Positions 37,551 to 46,961 of a stretch of DNA of 64,000 nt are shown piece after piece. The DNA is taken from NCBI RefSeq assembly GCF_004833285.1, contig NZ_STFG01000006.1, forward strand, positions 62,001-126,000, written 5' to 3'. Position 1 is the stretch's first letter, and every line of letters starts with the position of its first letter. The translations under genes were made by a program, and so were the position numbers. The DNA comes from Lampropedia puyangensis (lineage in GTDB: Bacteria; Pseudomonadota; Gammaproteobacteria; Burkholderiales; Burkholderiaceae_C). Under the pieces are notes generated by a model, which worked only from the letters and a program-made list of their open reading frames with translations, was not told the DNA's origin and did not search any database.

Positions 37551-39383
37551 TTAGGACAGTGCGGAATTCTTCGCACGCTTGCGGTCACTTTCTTTCAAGT
37601 GACGTTTGCGCAAACGAATCGAGGTTGGGGTAATTTCTACCAACTCGTCGTCATCAATGAATTCCACCGCGTATTCCAACGACAAATCGATAGGAGGGGT
37701 GATTTTGATCGCATCTTCCTTGCCACTAACACGGAAGTTGGTCAGCTGCTTGGTACGTGTCGCATTCACCACCAGGTCGTTGTCTCGGCTGTGAATACCC
37801 ACGATCATGCCTTCATACACAGGATCACCAGCTTTAACGAACATGCGGCCGCGGTCGTCGAGCTTGCCCAGTGCGTAGGTAAAGATTTCGCCATCATCCA
37901 TCGAGATCAGCACGCCGTTTTTGCGGCCACCGATTTCACCGGCATAAGCTTCGTAGCTGTCGAAGATGTTGGAGATCAAGCCCGAGCCACGTGTCAAGTT
38001 CAAGAACTCGTTGGTGAAACCAATCAGACCACGGGCAGGAATGCGGTATTCCAGACGCACACGGCCACGGCCATCGGATTCCATGTTAACCAGCTCGCCT
38101 TTACGCTCACCCAAAGCTTGCATCACGCCGCCTTGGTGGCCTTCTTCGATATCAGCCGTCACCATTTCGAATGGTTCATGGGTTTCGCCATTGACTTCAC
38201 GGAACACCACGCGTGGCTTAGACACTGCCAGCTCGTAGCCTTCACGACGCATTTCTTCCAGCAAGATGGTCAAGTGCAACTCACCACGACCAGACACTTC
38301 AAAAATACCGTCTTCGTCGGTTTCTTTAACGCGCAAAGCGACGTTGGAACGCAATTCTTTTTGCAAACGGTCCCAAATTTGGCGGCTGGTGACGAACTTG
38401 CCTTCACGACCAGCCAATGGGCTGGTGTTCACGCAGAAATTCATGGTCAAAGTTGGCTCGTCGATTTTCAACATTGGCATTGGCTGTGGATTGGCCACGT
38501 CGGTGATGGTTTCACCGATGCCGATGTTTTCAATACCATTGACCAGCACGATGTCGCTAGGGCCTGCTTCAGTGGCTTGCACGCGCTCCAGCCCCTGGAA
38601 GGTCAGCACCTGATTGACACGGCCTTTGTAAGTGCCACCGTCCACGCCTTTGGCAACCAGCACGTCCATGCCGGGCTTCAAGGTGCCTTGGGTAATACGG
38701 CCCACACCGATACGGCCAACGAACGTGGAGTAATCCAACGCTGAGATTTGCAATTGCAAAGGCGCAGTTGCATCGCCTTTGACAGATGGCACATGGCGCA
38801 AGATGGTGTCAAACAAAGGCGCCATGTCAGTGCCCCATTTTTCACCTGGCTCGCCCTCTTCCAGCGACGACCAGCCGTTGATACCGGAGGCATACACCAC
38901 AGGGAAGTCCAACTGCTCGTCAGTCGCACCCAGTTTGTCGAACAGATCGAACGCGGCATTGACCACTTTGTCTGGGTTCGCGCCTGGCTTGTCCACTTTG
39001 TTGACGACCACGATGGGCTTCAGACCTAAGGCCAAGGCTTTCTTGGTCACAAAACGCGTTTGTGGCATTGGACCTTCTTGGGCGTCGATCAACAACACCA
39101 CGCCGTCCACCATAGACAGCGCACGTTCCACTTCACCACCGAAGTCCGCGTGACCGGGTGTGTCGAGGATGTTGATGTGGGTGCCATTCCAGTTGACCGC
39201 ACAGTTTTTGGCCAAAATCGTGATGCCGCGCTCACGTTCAATAGCGTGGTTATCCATCACGGTGTCGACCACTTTTTCGTGCTCTTCAAACGTGCCGCTT
39301 TGGCGCAGCAATTGGTCAACCATGGTGGTCTTACCATGGTCAACGTGGGCAATGATGGCTATGTTGCGAATTTCTTTAGTCAT
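37551..39383 (-). CDS. typA: Ribosome-associated GTPase TypA/BipA
   Basis: 610 residues, the usual family size. The G domain (about 1-200) has AHVDHGKTTMVDQLL (P-loop), DTPGHADFGGEVERAL (G3) and NKVDKPGA (G4). It is followed by EF-G-like domains II, III and V and the C-terminal BipA-specific domain (about 480-600) with the basic RLRKRHLKESDRKRAK tail. TypA acts on 50S assembly and translation under stress. Here it is the last gene of a translation operon, 35 bases after truB, which is an unusual but plausible position. The terminator lies after it. Confidence 0.95.
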   Translation of the reverse strand: MTKEIRNIAIIAHVDHGKTTMVDQLLRQSGTFEEHEKVVDTVMDNHAIERERGITILAKNCAVNWNGTHINILDTPGHADFGGEVERALSMVDGVVLLIDAQEGPMPQTRFVTKKALALGLKPIVVVNKVDKPGANPDKVVNAAFDLFDKLGATDEQLDFPVVYASGINGWSSLEEGEPGEKWGTDMAPLFDTILRHVPSVKGDATAPLQLQISALDYSTFVGRIGVGRITQGTLKPGMDVLVAKGVDGGTYKGRVNQVLTFQGLERVQATEAGPSDIVLVNGIENIGIGETITDVANPQPMPMLKIDEPTLTMNFCVNTSPLAGREGKFVTSRQIWDRLQKELRSNVALRVKETDEDGIFEVSGRGELHLTILLEEMRREGYELAVSKPRVVFREVNGETHEPFEMVTADIEEGHQGGVMQALGERKGELVNMESDGRGRVRLEYRIPARGLIGFTNEFLNLTRGSGLISNIFDSYEAYAGEIGGRKNGVLISMDDGEIFTYALGKLDDRGRMFVKAGDPVYEGMIVGIHSRDNDLVVNATRTKQLTNFRVSGKEDAIKITPPIDLSLEYAVEFIDDDELVEITPTSIRLRKRHLKESDRKRAKNSALS

Positions 39384-39418
39384 GGTCGTCTTTGGAAAAA
39401 TCTAAAAATCGGAGGGAT

Positions 39419-40387
39419 TCAGGTATTTAGCAAGCTCTGGGCCTGCACCAATGTTTGCTGTATCTCAATGGGGCTGAGCAAACGGTCTGGGATGAGTTCG
39501 CCGGTTTGCACATGGGCAACTCCCAGCAAGGCCCTGGGTGCGATACCGAATACGGCAGCCGATGGCATATCAGGCCACGTGCCGCGTCTGCGCACACCAC
39601 TGAGAAAGCGTCCCGCATCCGAGGCGTCCAATTCAATGGGCACATGATGCGACAAAAGTATTTCGGTTGGATGCAGCGCTGCCATGCGCTGTGCCTCAGG
39701 CATGGCCTCCAAGGCTTCCAGCGTGATGGCTTGATCGACATGCAGGCCGCCGGTCTCGACTCTGCGCAGCAAAGTCAAATGTCCGCCGCAACCCAGTGCA
39801 TTGCCAATGTCTTCACCCAAAGTACGGATGTAAGTGCCTTTGGAGCATTGCACCAGCAAGCGCAGATAAGGCGCCTCGCCTTGCAACTCCATCTCCAGCA
39901 ATTCCAGCTTATGAATCGTCACGTGGCGCGCTTCGCGCTCCACGCTCACGCCTTCACGGGCGTATTCATAAAGGGCTTTGCCGTCTTTTTTCAACGCGCT
40001 GTGCATCGGCGGGACTTGGGTGATCGGCCCCATAAAGGCATCGAGCACTTCCACCACCTGCCCTACGCTGCAATGCACGGGCCGCAGCTCAACCACCTCG
40101 CCTTCGGCATCGGCGGTAGTGGTGGTCACGCCCAATCGCACTACGGTTTCGTAGGTCTTGTCCGCTTCCAACTGCAGCTGGCTGAATTTCGTAGCCGCCC
40201 CAAAACACAGCGGCAAGATGCCGCTGGCCAATGGATCGAGCGTGCCGGTATGACCGGCTTTTTCGGCGCGCAGCAACCACTTGGCTTTTTGCAAAGCTTG
40301 GTTGCTGGAAAGCCCCAGAGGTTTATCGAGCAGCAACACCCCATGCACAGGGCGCCGCTGCACCCTGACACGGGTAGGCGCTGTCAT
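39419..40387 (-). CDS. truB: tRNA pseudouridine-55 synthase TruB
   Basis: 322 residues with [16 protein letters not shown] (N-terminal signature), the catalytic block [18 protein letters not shown] carrying the nucleophilic Asp, and [17 protein letters not shown] of the tRNA-binding part. It has the C-terminal PUA-like domain. TruB converts U55 of the T loop in elongator tRNAs to pseudouridine and acts as a tRNA chaperone. It starts four bases after rbfA stops and is followed by typA, within the rimP-nusA-infB-rbfA-truB-typA order. Confidence 0.95.
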   Translation of the reverse strand: MTAPTRVRVQRRPVHGVLLLDKPLGLSSNQALQKAKWLLRAEKAGHTGTLDPLASGILPLCFGAATKFSQLQLEADKTYETVVRLGVTTTTADAEGEVVELRPVHCSVGQVVEVLDAFMGPITQVPPMHSALKKDGKALYEYAREGVSVEREARHVTIHKLELLEMELQGEAPYLRLLVQCSKGTYIRTLGEDIGNALGCGGHLTLLRRVETGGLHVDQAITLEALEAMPEAQRMAALHPTEILLSHHVPIELDASDAGRFLSGVRRRGTWPDMPSAAVFGIAPRALLGVAHVQTGELIPDRLLSPIEIQQTLVQAQSLLNT

Positions 40388-40391
40388 TGGC

Positions 40392-40772
40392 TTACTCCGC
40401 TTCTTCTTTGCCGCGCGACTCGACCGCTTTGGCGATCAAAGCATTCATGTCAGCAGCCCGCTCAGGTGTGCGGTCAAAAATAAAGTGCAAAGTCGGCACA
40501 GTGTGAATGTGCAGACGCTTGAACAAGCCGTTGCGCAAAAAGCCTGCAGCCTGGTTCAAAGCGTCCACGGTTTCCTGCGCATCGCCCACCAAAATGCTCA
40601 CGAACACTTTGGCATGGGCGTAGTCAGGCGTGACCTCCACGCTCTGAATGGTGACCATGCCCACGCGTGGGTCTTTCAATTCACGCGCGATCAAATCGCT
40701 CAGATCACGTTGAATTTGGTCGGCCACCCGGTAGCCGCGATTGATGGTGGGGTTCTTGCGATGCGTCGCCAT
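40392..40772 (-). CDS. rbfA: Ribosome-binding factor A
   Basis: A 126-residue KH-fold protein starting [20 protein letters not shown], with the conserved [26 protein letters not shown] segment. RbfA binds the 30S subunit and is needed for 16S rRNA 5' end maturation and cold adaptation. It lies 20 bases after infB and four bases before truB on the minus strand, so the three are cotranscribed. Nothing unusual was seen in length or sequence. Confidence 0.95.
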   Translation of the reverse strand: MATHRKNPTINRGYRVADQIQRDLSDLIARELKDPRVGMVTIQSVEVTPDYAHAKVFVSILVGDAQETVDALNQAAGFLRNGLFKRLHIHTVPTLHFIFDRTPERAADMNALIAKAVESRGKEEAE

Positions 40773-40792
40773 AAATCACCTTGCCTGCACGC

Positions 40793-43642
40793 TTACAGCG
40801 TACGCGCAATCTCCTTGATTTCGAAGAATTCGAGCTGATCGCCTTCTTTGATATCGTTGTAGTTGCGCAGTTTGATACCACACTCGAACCCCTCACGCAC
40901 TTCTTTGACATCGTCTTTGATGCGACGCAGCGATTCGACTTCGCCGGTGTAGACCACCACGTTGTCACGCAGCAAGCGGAAGTTCGAATGACGAGTAACA
41001 AAACCAGAGGTAATGTAGGAACCTGCCACCGTACCAATTTTCGAGGCCACGAACACGGTGCGAATTTCGGCCGAACCGATAACCTCTTCACGGCGCTCAG
41101 GAGCCAACATGCCGGACATCGCTGTTTTCAACTCGTCCACAGCGTCATAGATGATGCCGTAGTAACGGATGTCCACATCGTTGGACTCGGCCAGTTTGCG
41201 CGCGCCAGCGTCGGCACGGACGTTGAAACCGATCACGATACCGCCAGAGGCAATCGCCAAGTTGACGTCGGATTCGCTGATGCCACCCACGCCGGAGTAC
41301 ACCACCTGCACCTTGACCTCGTCGGTCGAGAGCTTGAGCAGCGACTGCGACAACGCTTCTTGCGAACCTTGCACGTCGGCCTTGATGAGGATTGGCAAAG
41401 TTTTGACTTCGCCAGCCGTCATATCGGCAAACATATTTTCCAGCTTGGCCGCTTGTTGCTTGGCCAGCTTGGTGTTGCGGAAGCGACCAGCGCGGTAAGT
41501 GGCGATTTCACGGGCACGGCGCTCATCACTCATGACCATGAAGTCATCACCAGCTTGTGGCACTTCGGTCAAACCTTGGATTTCCACCGGGATGGATGGA
41601 CCGGCTGATTCCACGCGGGAGCCGTTTTCGTCCAGCATCGCACGTACACGGCCATAGGTTTGGCCAGCCAGCACGATATCGCCCACTTTAAGCGTACCGG
41701 ACTGCACCAACACGGTGGCCACAGGGCCGCGGCCTTTGTCCAGCTGCGCTTCAATGACCAAACCTTTGGCCATCGCGTCCACCGGAGCCTTCAACTCCAG
41801 CACTTCGGCTTGCAACAATACTTGTTCGAGCAATTCATCAATGCCCATGCCGGTTTTAGACGACACAGCGATGAATGGCGAGTCACCACCGTACTCTTCT
41901 GGCACGACCGATTCGCTGACCAACTCGCCCTTGACCTTCTCAAAGTTGGCATCGGGTTTATCGGCCTTGGTGATCGCCACCACAATCGGCACACCAGCAG
42001 CTTTGGCGTGTTTAATCGCTTCTTTGGTCTGAGGCATCACCCCATCATCAGCAGCCACGACCAAAATCACGATATCAGTCGCCTGAGCACCACGCGCACG
42101 CATAGCCGTGAAAGCCTCGTGGCCCGGGGTATCTAGGAACGACACGATCCCGCGTGGAGTTTCCACATGGTAAGCACCAATATGCTGGGTAATACCACCG
42201 GCTTCGCCTGAAGCGACTTTAGTGCGACGGATGTAGTCCAACAACGAAGTTTTACCGTGATCCACGTGGCCCATGACGGTTACCACAGGAGCGCGTGTGA
42301 CTTGCTCAGCTTGGTATTGTGTTGTTTCGACTTCAGTAAATGCTTCTGGATCATCCAGTGTGGCAGGAATGGCTTTATGGCCCATTTCTTCCACCACGAT
42401 CATAGCTGTATCTTGATCGAGGGGTTGGTTGATCGTCACCATCTGCCCCATTTTCATCAAAGATTTGATGACTTCAGAAGCCTTGATCGCCATTTTGTGC
42501 GCCAACTCGGCCACGGTAATGGTTTCAGGCACATGCACATCCAGCACGCGCGCTTCAACAGGCTGCTGCGGCTCATTGCGGCGCTGGTCACGGCGATCAC
42601 CACCGCGCTTACCACCTTTGCCACCAGCCTTCCAATTGTTACCTGCCCCCGAACGCCCTACGCTGGCTGTCGTATCGCCACGGGTCTTGATTTCCTTGCG
42701 GCGGCCATCATCGGATGTCCAGCTGGAGGAGAGATCGGAAGACTTGACTTCTTTGACTTTGGCCCCTGCACCAGCAGTTGCGGAGGCGCCGCCTTTTTTC
42801 TTATCTGTCGTTTCCGGCTTAGACAATGTACCTTTTTTTGCATCAGCCGCCGCAGCTGGTTCTTCAGGCTTCTTAGCCACCAGCACTTTGCGCGGAGCCG
42901 ACATCATCGAGCGAATAGCGGCAGCTTCCGCCTCCGCCTTGCGGCGGCGAGCTTCCAAGTCTGTCGCACGCTTGGCTTCTTCAGCGGCGCGTGCCTTGGA
43001 CTCTTCTTCCGCTTTACGTCTGCCTTCTTCTTGCTCTTTCAGGCGCTGGGCAGCACCATCCTTTTGCTCTTGCAAAACCTGTTTTTTCTCCGCTACTTCA
43101 CGGGCCTTTTTCTGGGCCTCTTGGCGAGCATATTCCGCCGCACGCTCTTCGGCCTCACGCTCTTTGCGCTCACGCTCTTCGCGTTCAAGCCGCTCTTTGG
43201 CTAGCGCATCCTCCTGCTGGCGCAGGGACTCTGCGTTGCGCAATGCTTCTTCCTCGCGGCGCACCAACTCCTGGTCTTGCTGCTGGACTTCTTCAACCTC
43301 ATGCACACTCGTATCCGCTTCTGGCGCGTCGGCCTCTGTTGCATCGTCACGTTTCACAAACGTGCGTTTTTTGCGTGTCACCACATTAATGGTGCGTGCT
43401 TTTCCAGTCGCATCGGACTGTTTGATAGCGCTGGTTGAACGCTTGGTCAGCGTGATTTTTCGGCGGTCATCAGCATGACCTGTCACACTCTTCAAATGAT
43501 CCAAATAGCGCTGCTTATCGGCATCGCTCAACACTTCGTTCAACGATGATTTTTCAATGCCTGCATCTTTGAGTTGCTGCAACACCACTTCAGGTGCTTG
43601 CTTGATCTCTGCGGCGAATTCTGTAACGGTATTAGTCGACAT
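40793..43642 (-). CDS. infB: Translation initiation factor IF-2
   Basis: 949 residues from ATG 43642 ([19 protein letters not shown]); a TTG frame start 30 bases upstream is not favoured. The N-terminal IF2N domain (about 1-55) is followed by a long Lys/Glu/Ala/Arg linker (about 60-330) with [10 protein letters not shown]-type repeats. The second IF2N domain comes next, then the G domain with [26 protein letters not shown] and ITKADKPD, and domains II-IV. It loads initiator tRNA on the 30S subunit. It lies 26 bases after nusA and 20 before rbfA. Confidence 0.96.
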   Translation of the reverse strand: MSTNTVTEFAAEIKQAPEVVLQQLKDAGIEKSSLNEVLSDADKQRYLDHLKSVTGHADDRRKITLTKRSTSAIKQSDATGKARTINVVTRKKRTFVKRDDATEADAPEADTSVHEVEEVQQQDQELVRREEEALRNAESLRQQEDALAKERLEREERERKEREAEERAAEYARQEAQKKAREVAEKKQVLQEQKDGAAQRLKEQEEGRRKAEEESKARAAEEAKRATDLEARRRKAEAEAAAIRSMMSAPRKVLVAKKPEEPAAAADAKKGTLSKPETTDKKKGGASATAGAGAKVKEVKSSDLSSSWTSDDGRRKEIKTRGDTTASVGRSGAGNNWKAGGKGGKRGGDRRDQRRNEPQQPVEARVLDVHVPETITVAELAHKMAIKASEVIKSLMKMGQMVTINQPLDQDTAMIVVEEMGHKAIPATLDDPEAFTEVETTQYQAEQVTRAPVVTVMGHVDHGKTSLLDYIRRTKVASGEAGGITQHIGAYHVETPRGIVSFLDTPGHEAFTAMRARGAQATDIVILVVAADDGVMPQTKEAIKHAKAAGVPIVVAITKADKPDANFEKVKGELVSESVVPEEYGGDSPFIAVSSKTGMGIDELLEQVLLQAEVLELKAPVDAMAKGLVIEAQLDKGRGPVATVLVQSGTLKVGDIVLAGQTYGRVRAMLDENGSRVESAGPSIPVEIQGLTEVPQAGDDFMVMSDERRAREIATYRAGRFRNTKLAKQQAAKLENMFADMTAGEVKTLPILIKADVQGSQEALSQSLLKLSTDEVKVQVVYSGVGGISESDVNLAIASGGIVIGFNVRADAGARKLAESNDVDIRYYGIIYDAVDELKTAMSGMLAPERREEVIGSAEIRTVFVASKIGTVAGSYITSGFVTRHSNFRLLRDNVVVYTGEVESLRRIKDDVKEVREGFECGIKLRNYNDIKEGDQLEFFEIKEIARTL

Positions 43643-43668
43643 AAATCTGCGATTGCCCTCCCTGATAC

Positions 43669-45171
43669 TCAAGCCTGACCGGCCTGATCTTCGCCATCAA
43701 ACCAATGTGCACGCGCCTTCATAATCAGCGCCGTTGCAGCCTGCTCATCCATCCCACCAATCTGCACCAACTCATCAGTTGCCAAATCGGCCAAATCGTC
43801 ACGCGTCAACACTTCGTTTTCAGCCAATTTGGCTAACAAATCTGCATCCACGCCTTCCAAATCACGCAAATCTTGCGCCACCTGGGAAACACTTTGCTCT
43901 CGCGCAATGTCTTGGGTCAACAAGGCGTTCTTGGCACGTGCCCGCAACTCATTGACCGTATCCTCATCAAAATCCTCGATTTCAAGCATTTCTTGCAAAG
44001 GCACATACGCAACTTCTTCCAGCGTAGTAAATCCTTCAGCAATCAAGGAGTCAGCAATCTCTTGATCCACATCCAACTTCTGCATGAACAAATCACGAAT
44101 TTGTCCATCTTCGCTGGCCTGCTTCTCTGCAGACTCATTCGGATCCATGATGTTGATCTTCCAGCCTGTCAAATCGGATGCCAAACGCACGTTTTGCCCA
44201 CCACGCCCAATCGCATTGGCCAAATTCTCTTCATCGACCACCACATCCATGGAGTGCGATTCCTCATCCACATAAATGGATTGCACCTGGGCTGGAGACA
44301 ATGCACCAATCACAAACTCAGCCGGATCTTCTGACCACAAGACCACGTCCACCTTCTCTCCAGCAAGCTCATTGGTTACCGCGTTGACGCGCGTAGCGCG
44401 CATCCCCACACTGGTGCCAATTGGATCGACACGCTGGTCATGTGAAACCACTGCAATCTTGGCGCGAGAACCCGCATCGCGTGCGCAGGACTTGATCTCG
44501 ACCACCCCTTGACCAATTTCAGGCACCTCATTACGAAAGAGTTCAATCATGAATTCAGGCGCCGTGCGTGAAAGCTGAATAGCAGGGCCGCGCAACTCAG
44601 GATTCACTTCCATGATCATGGCCCGCACACGATCACCGCTACGCAGGTTCTCCTTAGGAATCATGTGGGAGCGACGCAGACGTGCCTCAATACGCCCACT
44701 TTCGACAATAGCATCGCCACCTTTATCGATACGCTTGATCGTGCCCGAAAAAATCTTCTCACCATGAGAGAGAAAATCATTGAGCAACATTTCACGCTCG
44801 GCCTCACGAATCTTCTGCAAGATCACTTGCTTCGCAGCCATTGCACCAATACGACCAATCGGAATAGACTCCACCGATTCTTCAATGTAATCACCCACTT
44901 GCAGTGCAGGATCGCGATCCTGCGCCTCCATCAGCAACTCTTCTGCATCAGGATTCTGCAACCCTGCATCATCAGGCACAACCAACCAACGGCGCGCAGT
45001 TTCATAGTTGCCACTATCGCGGTCAATATGAACCCGAATATCCACATCTTCCTTGTAGAGCTTCTTGGTGGCCTGAGCCAGCGCTTGCTCAATCGCACCA
45101 AAAACCACATCGCGCTCTACATTTTTTTCAAGTGAAATGGCATCCACCAGCATCAACAATTCGCGATTCAT
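43669..45171 (-). CDS. nusA: Transcription termination/antitermination factor NusA
   Basis: 500 residues from ATG 45171, which has the ribosome binding site AGGAG at good spacing; a codon two residues upstream is also in frame. Order: N-terminal RNA-polymerase-binding domain (about 1-125), S1 domain (about 130-200, [20 protein letters not shown]), KH1 and KH2 (about 205-350, [42 protein letters not shown]), then two C-terminal helix-hairpin-helix repeats (about 365-500). The protein modulates pausing and termination and regulates its own operon in many bacteria. It follows rimP by 97 bases. Confidence 0.96.
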   Translation of the reverse strand: MNRELLMLVDAISLEKNVERDVVFGAIEQALAQATKKLYKEDVDIRVHIDRDSGNYETARRWLVVPDDAGLQNPDAEELLMEAQDRDPALQVGDYIEESVESIPIGRIGAMAAKQVILQKIREAEREMLLNDFLSHGEKIFSGTIKRIDKGGDAIVESGRIEARLRRSHMIPKENLRSGDRVRAMIMEVNPELRGPAIQLSRTAPEFMIELFRNEVPEIGQGVVEIKSCARDAGSRAKIAVVSHDQRVDPIGTSVGMRATRVNAVTNELAGEKVDVVLWSEDPAEFVIGALSPAQVQSIYVDEESHSMDVVVDEENLANAIGRGGQNVRLASDLTGWKINIMDPNESAEKQASEDGQIRDLFMQKLDVDQEIADSLIAEGFTTLEEVAYVPLQEMLEIEDFDEDTVNELRARAKNALLTQDIAREQSVSQVAQDLRDLEGVDADLLAKLAENEVLTRDDLADLATDELVQIGGMDEQAATALIMKARAHWFDGEDQAGQA

Positions 45172-45268
45172 GAACAACTCCTGCAGCCCGCGGGCTCCTA
45201 TTTCATCTATCTAATTAACCGCCACAGTCGCCACTAACACCACGAACGACCATCAGCACCTTGCGATG

Positions 45269-45889
45269 TCACTTGACCGATCGCCCCTTGAAACTCACGA
45301 TAGGGGCCAAGCGCACCTCCTTCACCTCATCCAACGTAAAGCCCAAAGCCTGCGCTGGCGGCGGAACATATTTCTTACTCACTTTCTGGCCCGGTTTGCG
45401 TTCAGGCTCATCGACCCAAACCACCTGCCAGCCGTCACCTTGCTCCGCAGGAAACAACTCCCCGCGGAAACGTTTACGGTTGGCACTTACCTGACCTTGC
45501 GCCGCTGAACCAATAGGCATCTTCAGCACCACATCCACAACTTGCCCCGTAAAACGACGCAAATCCTTCTCATCACGAAGCAAACGATCAATTCCAGGAG
45601 ATGAGACCTCCAGGCGAGCGTAGTCAGCGCCATCGACTTCCAGCGCAAACTGCAACTGGCGCGTAACTACTTCACAGTCTTCAACCGTAATCGGGCGCTG
45701 CACCTGCACAGCCTCCTCACTAGGATTCAACGCCGCTGCATCACCATCAGCAATCTGAGGTTCTTGCCAAGGGTGATCAATCGTGACACGCAGCAACCCT
45801 CCGGTAGAGCGCTCCACCTCCACCAGATCAAAACCCAGACCAGAAACAGTCTGCTCAATCACTTGCTGCAATGCCAAATCAAACCCCAT
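45269..45889 (-). CDS. rimP: Ribosome maturation factor RimP
   Basis: 206 residues from ATG 45889 (MGFDLALQQVIEQTVSGLGFDLVEVE). The open frame extends 18 codons upstream but the family start is at 45889. LEVSSPGIDRLLRDEKDLRRFTGQVV is the conserved core, seen here around residue 100-130. An insertion (IADGDAAALNPSEEAVQVQRP) near residue 55-75 is typical of betaproteobacterial members. RimP is needed for 30S maturation. It is the first gene of the operon, and a promoter and candidate terminated leader lie 190-330 bases upstream. Confidence 0.93.
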   Translation of the reverse strand: MGFDLALQQVIEQTVSGLGFDLVEVERSTGGLLRVTIDHPWQEPQIADGDAAALNPSEEAVQVQRPITVEDCEVVTRQLQFALEVDGADYARLEVSSPGIDRLLRDEKDLRRFTGQVVDVVLKMPIGSAAQGQVSANRKRFRGELFPAEQGDGWQVVWVDEPERKPGQKVSKKYVPPPAQALGFTLDEVKEVRLAPIVSFKGRSVK

Positions 45890-46074
45890 TTCCAGCGGAC
45901 GCCAAGCTAACGCCCACCCTAATTTGCAAAAACAAAAAAACAAAAACCCGCAGGCGGCGAAACCTCGGGTCAGCCAGTGCTTGCTACTGCACCACTACCA
46001 AACTGTTTGAAGAACACCCTGGCAAATCCAATCCCTTTCGCCCCTACCAATACGCAAAGCAGACAGATAGGAAC

Positions 46075-46101
46075 AAAAAAGGCGGCCCCTATTGTCCGCC
46101 T
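46075..46101 (-). terminator. Intrinsic terminator upstream of rimP
   Basis: On the minus strand AGGCGG and CCGCCT form a 6-base stem with a 10-base loop, followed by TTTTTT (46080-46075). No minus-strand gene lies upstream of it, so it ends either a leader transcript of the rimP operon or a separate small RNA. Confidence 0.6.
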
Positions 46102-46183
46102 CCCAGCCTAGTCATCGCCAGATTCAGTCAGTCGCCGCCATTGGCGGCACGCACCGAAAACGTATTTGGTCGAATGCAAAACA
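46075..46183 (-). ncRNA. Candidate leader or small RNA before the rimP-nusA operon
   Basis: A minus-strand promoter with TTGCTT (46218-46213), a 17-base spacer and TACAAT (46195-46190) would start a transcript near 46183. About 105 bases later lies a hairpin plus six T (46101-46075). In between is a second stem-loop GCCGCC/GGCGGC (46134-46148). There is no gene on this strand in the segment, only a five-codon frame. It may be an attenuator controlled by NusA or a small RNA; the sequence does not separate these. The 300 bases to rimP include no other recognisable feature. Confidence 0.45.
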
Positions 46184-46189
46184 CTTCGC

Positions 46190-46218
46190 ATTGTAGCCGC
46201 AAACCACTTTTCAAGCAA
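46190..46218 (-). promoter_or_regulatory. Promoter upstream of rimP
   Basis: TTGCTT and TACAAT with a 17-base spacer on the minus strand fit the sigma-70 consensus well (TTGACA, TATAAT). It lies about 300 bases before the rimP start and about 90 bases before a terminator hairpin. Confidence 0.55.
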
Positions 46219-46378
46219 AGACTCTCTTGGATGTTTCGTATAGGCGACACCTATCCCTCCCAAGTCTCTGCATGATATCCATCAACCCTTCACCTCCAGC
46301 AAAAACCTGCACGACATACTCCACGCCAAGTCTCGCCATAATGAATGCATTCACCACTTACAACACAGCAGCCACACG

Positions 46379-46948
46379 ATGAGCATCCCCACCCCCGTAG
46401 AGCGCAAGCTGGCACACACCCGCACCGTATCTTTTCAAGGCTTTGAACGCAGCGATGGTCTCTGGGACATCGAAGCCGAGATGATGGACACCAAGCCATT
46501 TGCGTTTGATTTGAGCGATAGGCATCGCCTGGAGGCAGGACAACCTGTGCACCACATGCACATTCGCATCACCATTGACCACCGGCTGATCGTGCAAGAC
46601 ATACACACATCCATGCAAGCTTATCCACACTCAGTCTGCATAAAAGCCGATCAACATATGCGCAAAATGATTGGTTGCACAATGATGAAAGGCTGGCGCA
46701 AAAGTATCGAAACCCACCTTGGCGGCATTGAGGGCTGCACCCACATGCGCGAACTCCTGTTCAATATGGCCACAGCCGCATTTCAAACATTGGCCCCCAA
46801 AGCATTGGCAAGCTACCGCACGCCCTCCGAAAATCCAAACAGACCACCTCCTCCGCATTTAGGAGGCTGTATGACATGGGATTTCAAAGGCCCGACAGTC
46901 AAGGCAATTTACCCAGTCTATTTCGACTGGCCCAATCGCACCAAATGA
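46379..46948 (+). CDS. DUF2889 domain-containing protein
   Basis: A 189-residue protein from ATG 46379. SFQGFERSDGLWDIEAEMMD and the HHMHIRITIDHRLIVQDI segment (about 60-78), then GCTHMRELLFNMATAAFQTL (about 125-145), are typical of DUF2889 proteins, which are widespread in proteobacteria and have no established role. There is no signal peptide or membrane segment. It is alone on its strand between the nusA operon and the cyanophycin genes, and converges with cphA (13 bases between stops). A link to cyanophycin cannot be argued from sequence. Confidence 0.8.
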   Translation: MSIPTPVERKLAHTRTVSFQGFERSDGLWDIEAEMMDTKPFAFDLSDRHRLEAGQPVHHMHIRITIDHRLIVQDIHTSMQAYPHSVCIKADQHMRKMIGCTMMKGWRKSIETHLGGIEGCTHMRELLFNMATAAFQTLAPKALASYRTPSENPNRPPPPHLGGCMTWDFKGPTVKAIYPVYFDWPNRTK

Positions 46949-46961
46949 TGGTCGCATAAGT

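Larger units (their letters stand above)
45890..46378. other. Intergenic region between rimP and the DUF2889 gene
   Basis: 489 bases with no protein gene that I can support. Besides the promoter-to-terminator unit (46075-46218), a 5' A-rich stretch (AAAAAAACAAAAAC near 45929-45942) lies just before rimP. The divergent promoter for the DUF2889 gene must also lie here but I do not see a clear one. Confidence 0.7.

Noticed and set aside
37419-38744. Plus-strand open frame of 441 codons antisense to typA
   Set aside because: It lies inside the complete, conserved typA gene and its product has no recognisable motif.
39455-40483. Plus-strand frame of 342 codons antisense to truB
   Set aside because: truB is complete and conserved on the minus strand; the antisense product has no motif.
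42257-43478. Plus-strand open frames antisense to infB
   Set aside because: They follow the codon bias of the complementary infB linker and have no family features.
46621-46629. Perfect DnaA box TTATCCACA inside the DUF2889 gene
   Set aside because: A single 9-mer within coding sequence is expected by chance about once per window of this size; no cluster surrounds it.
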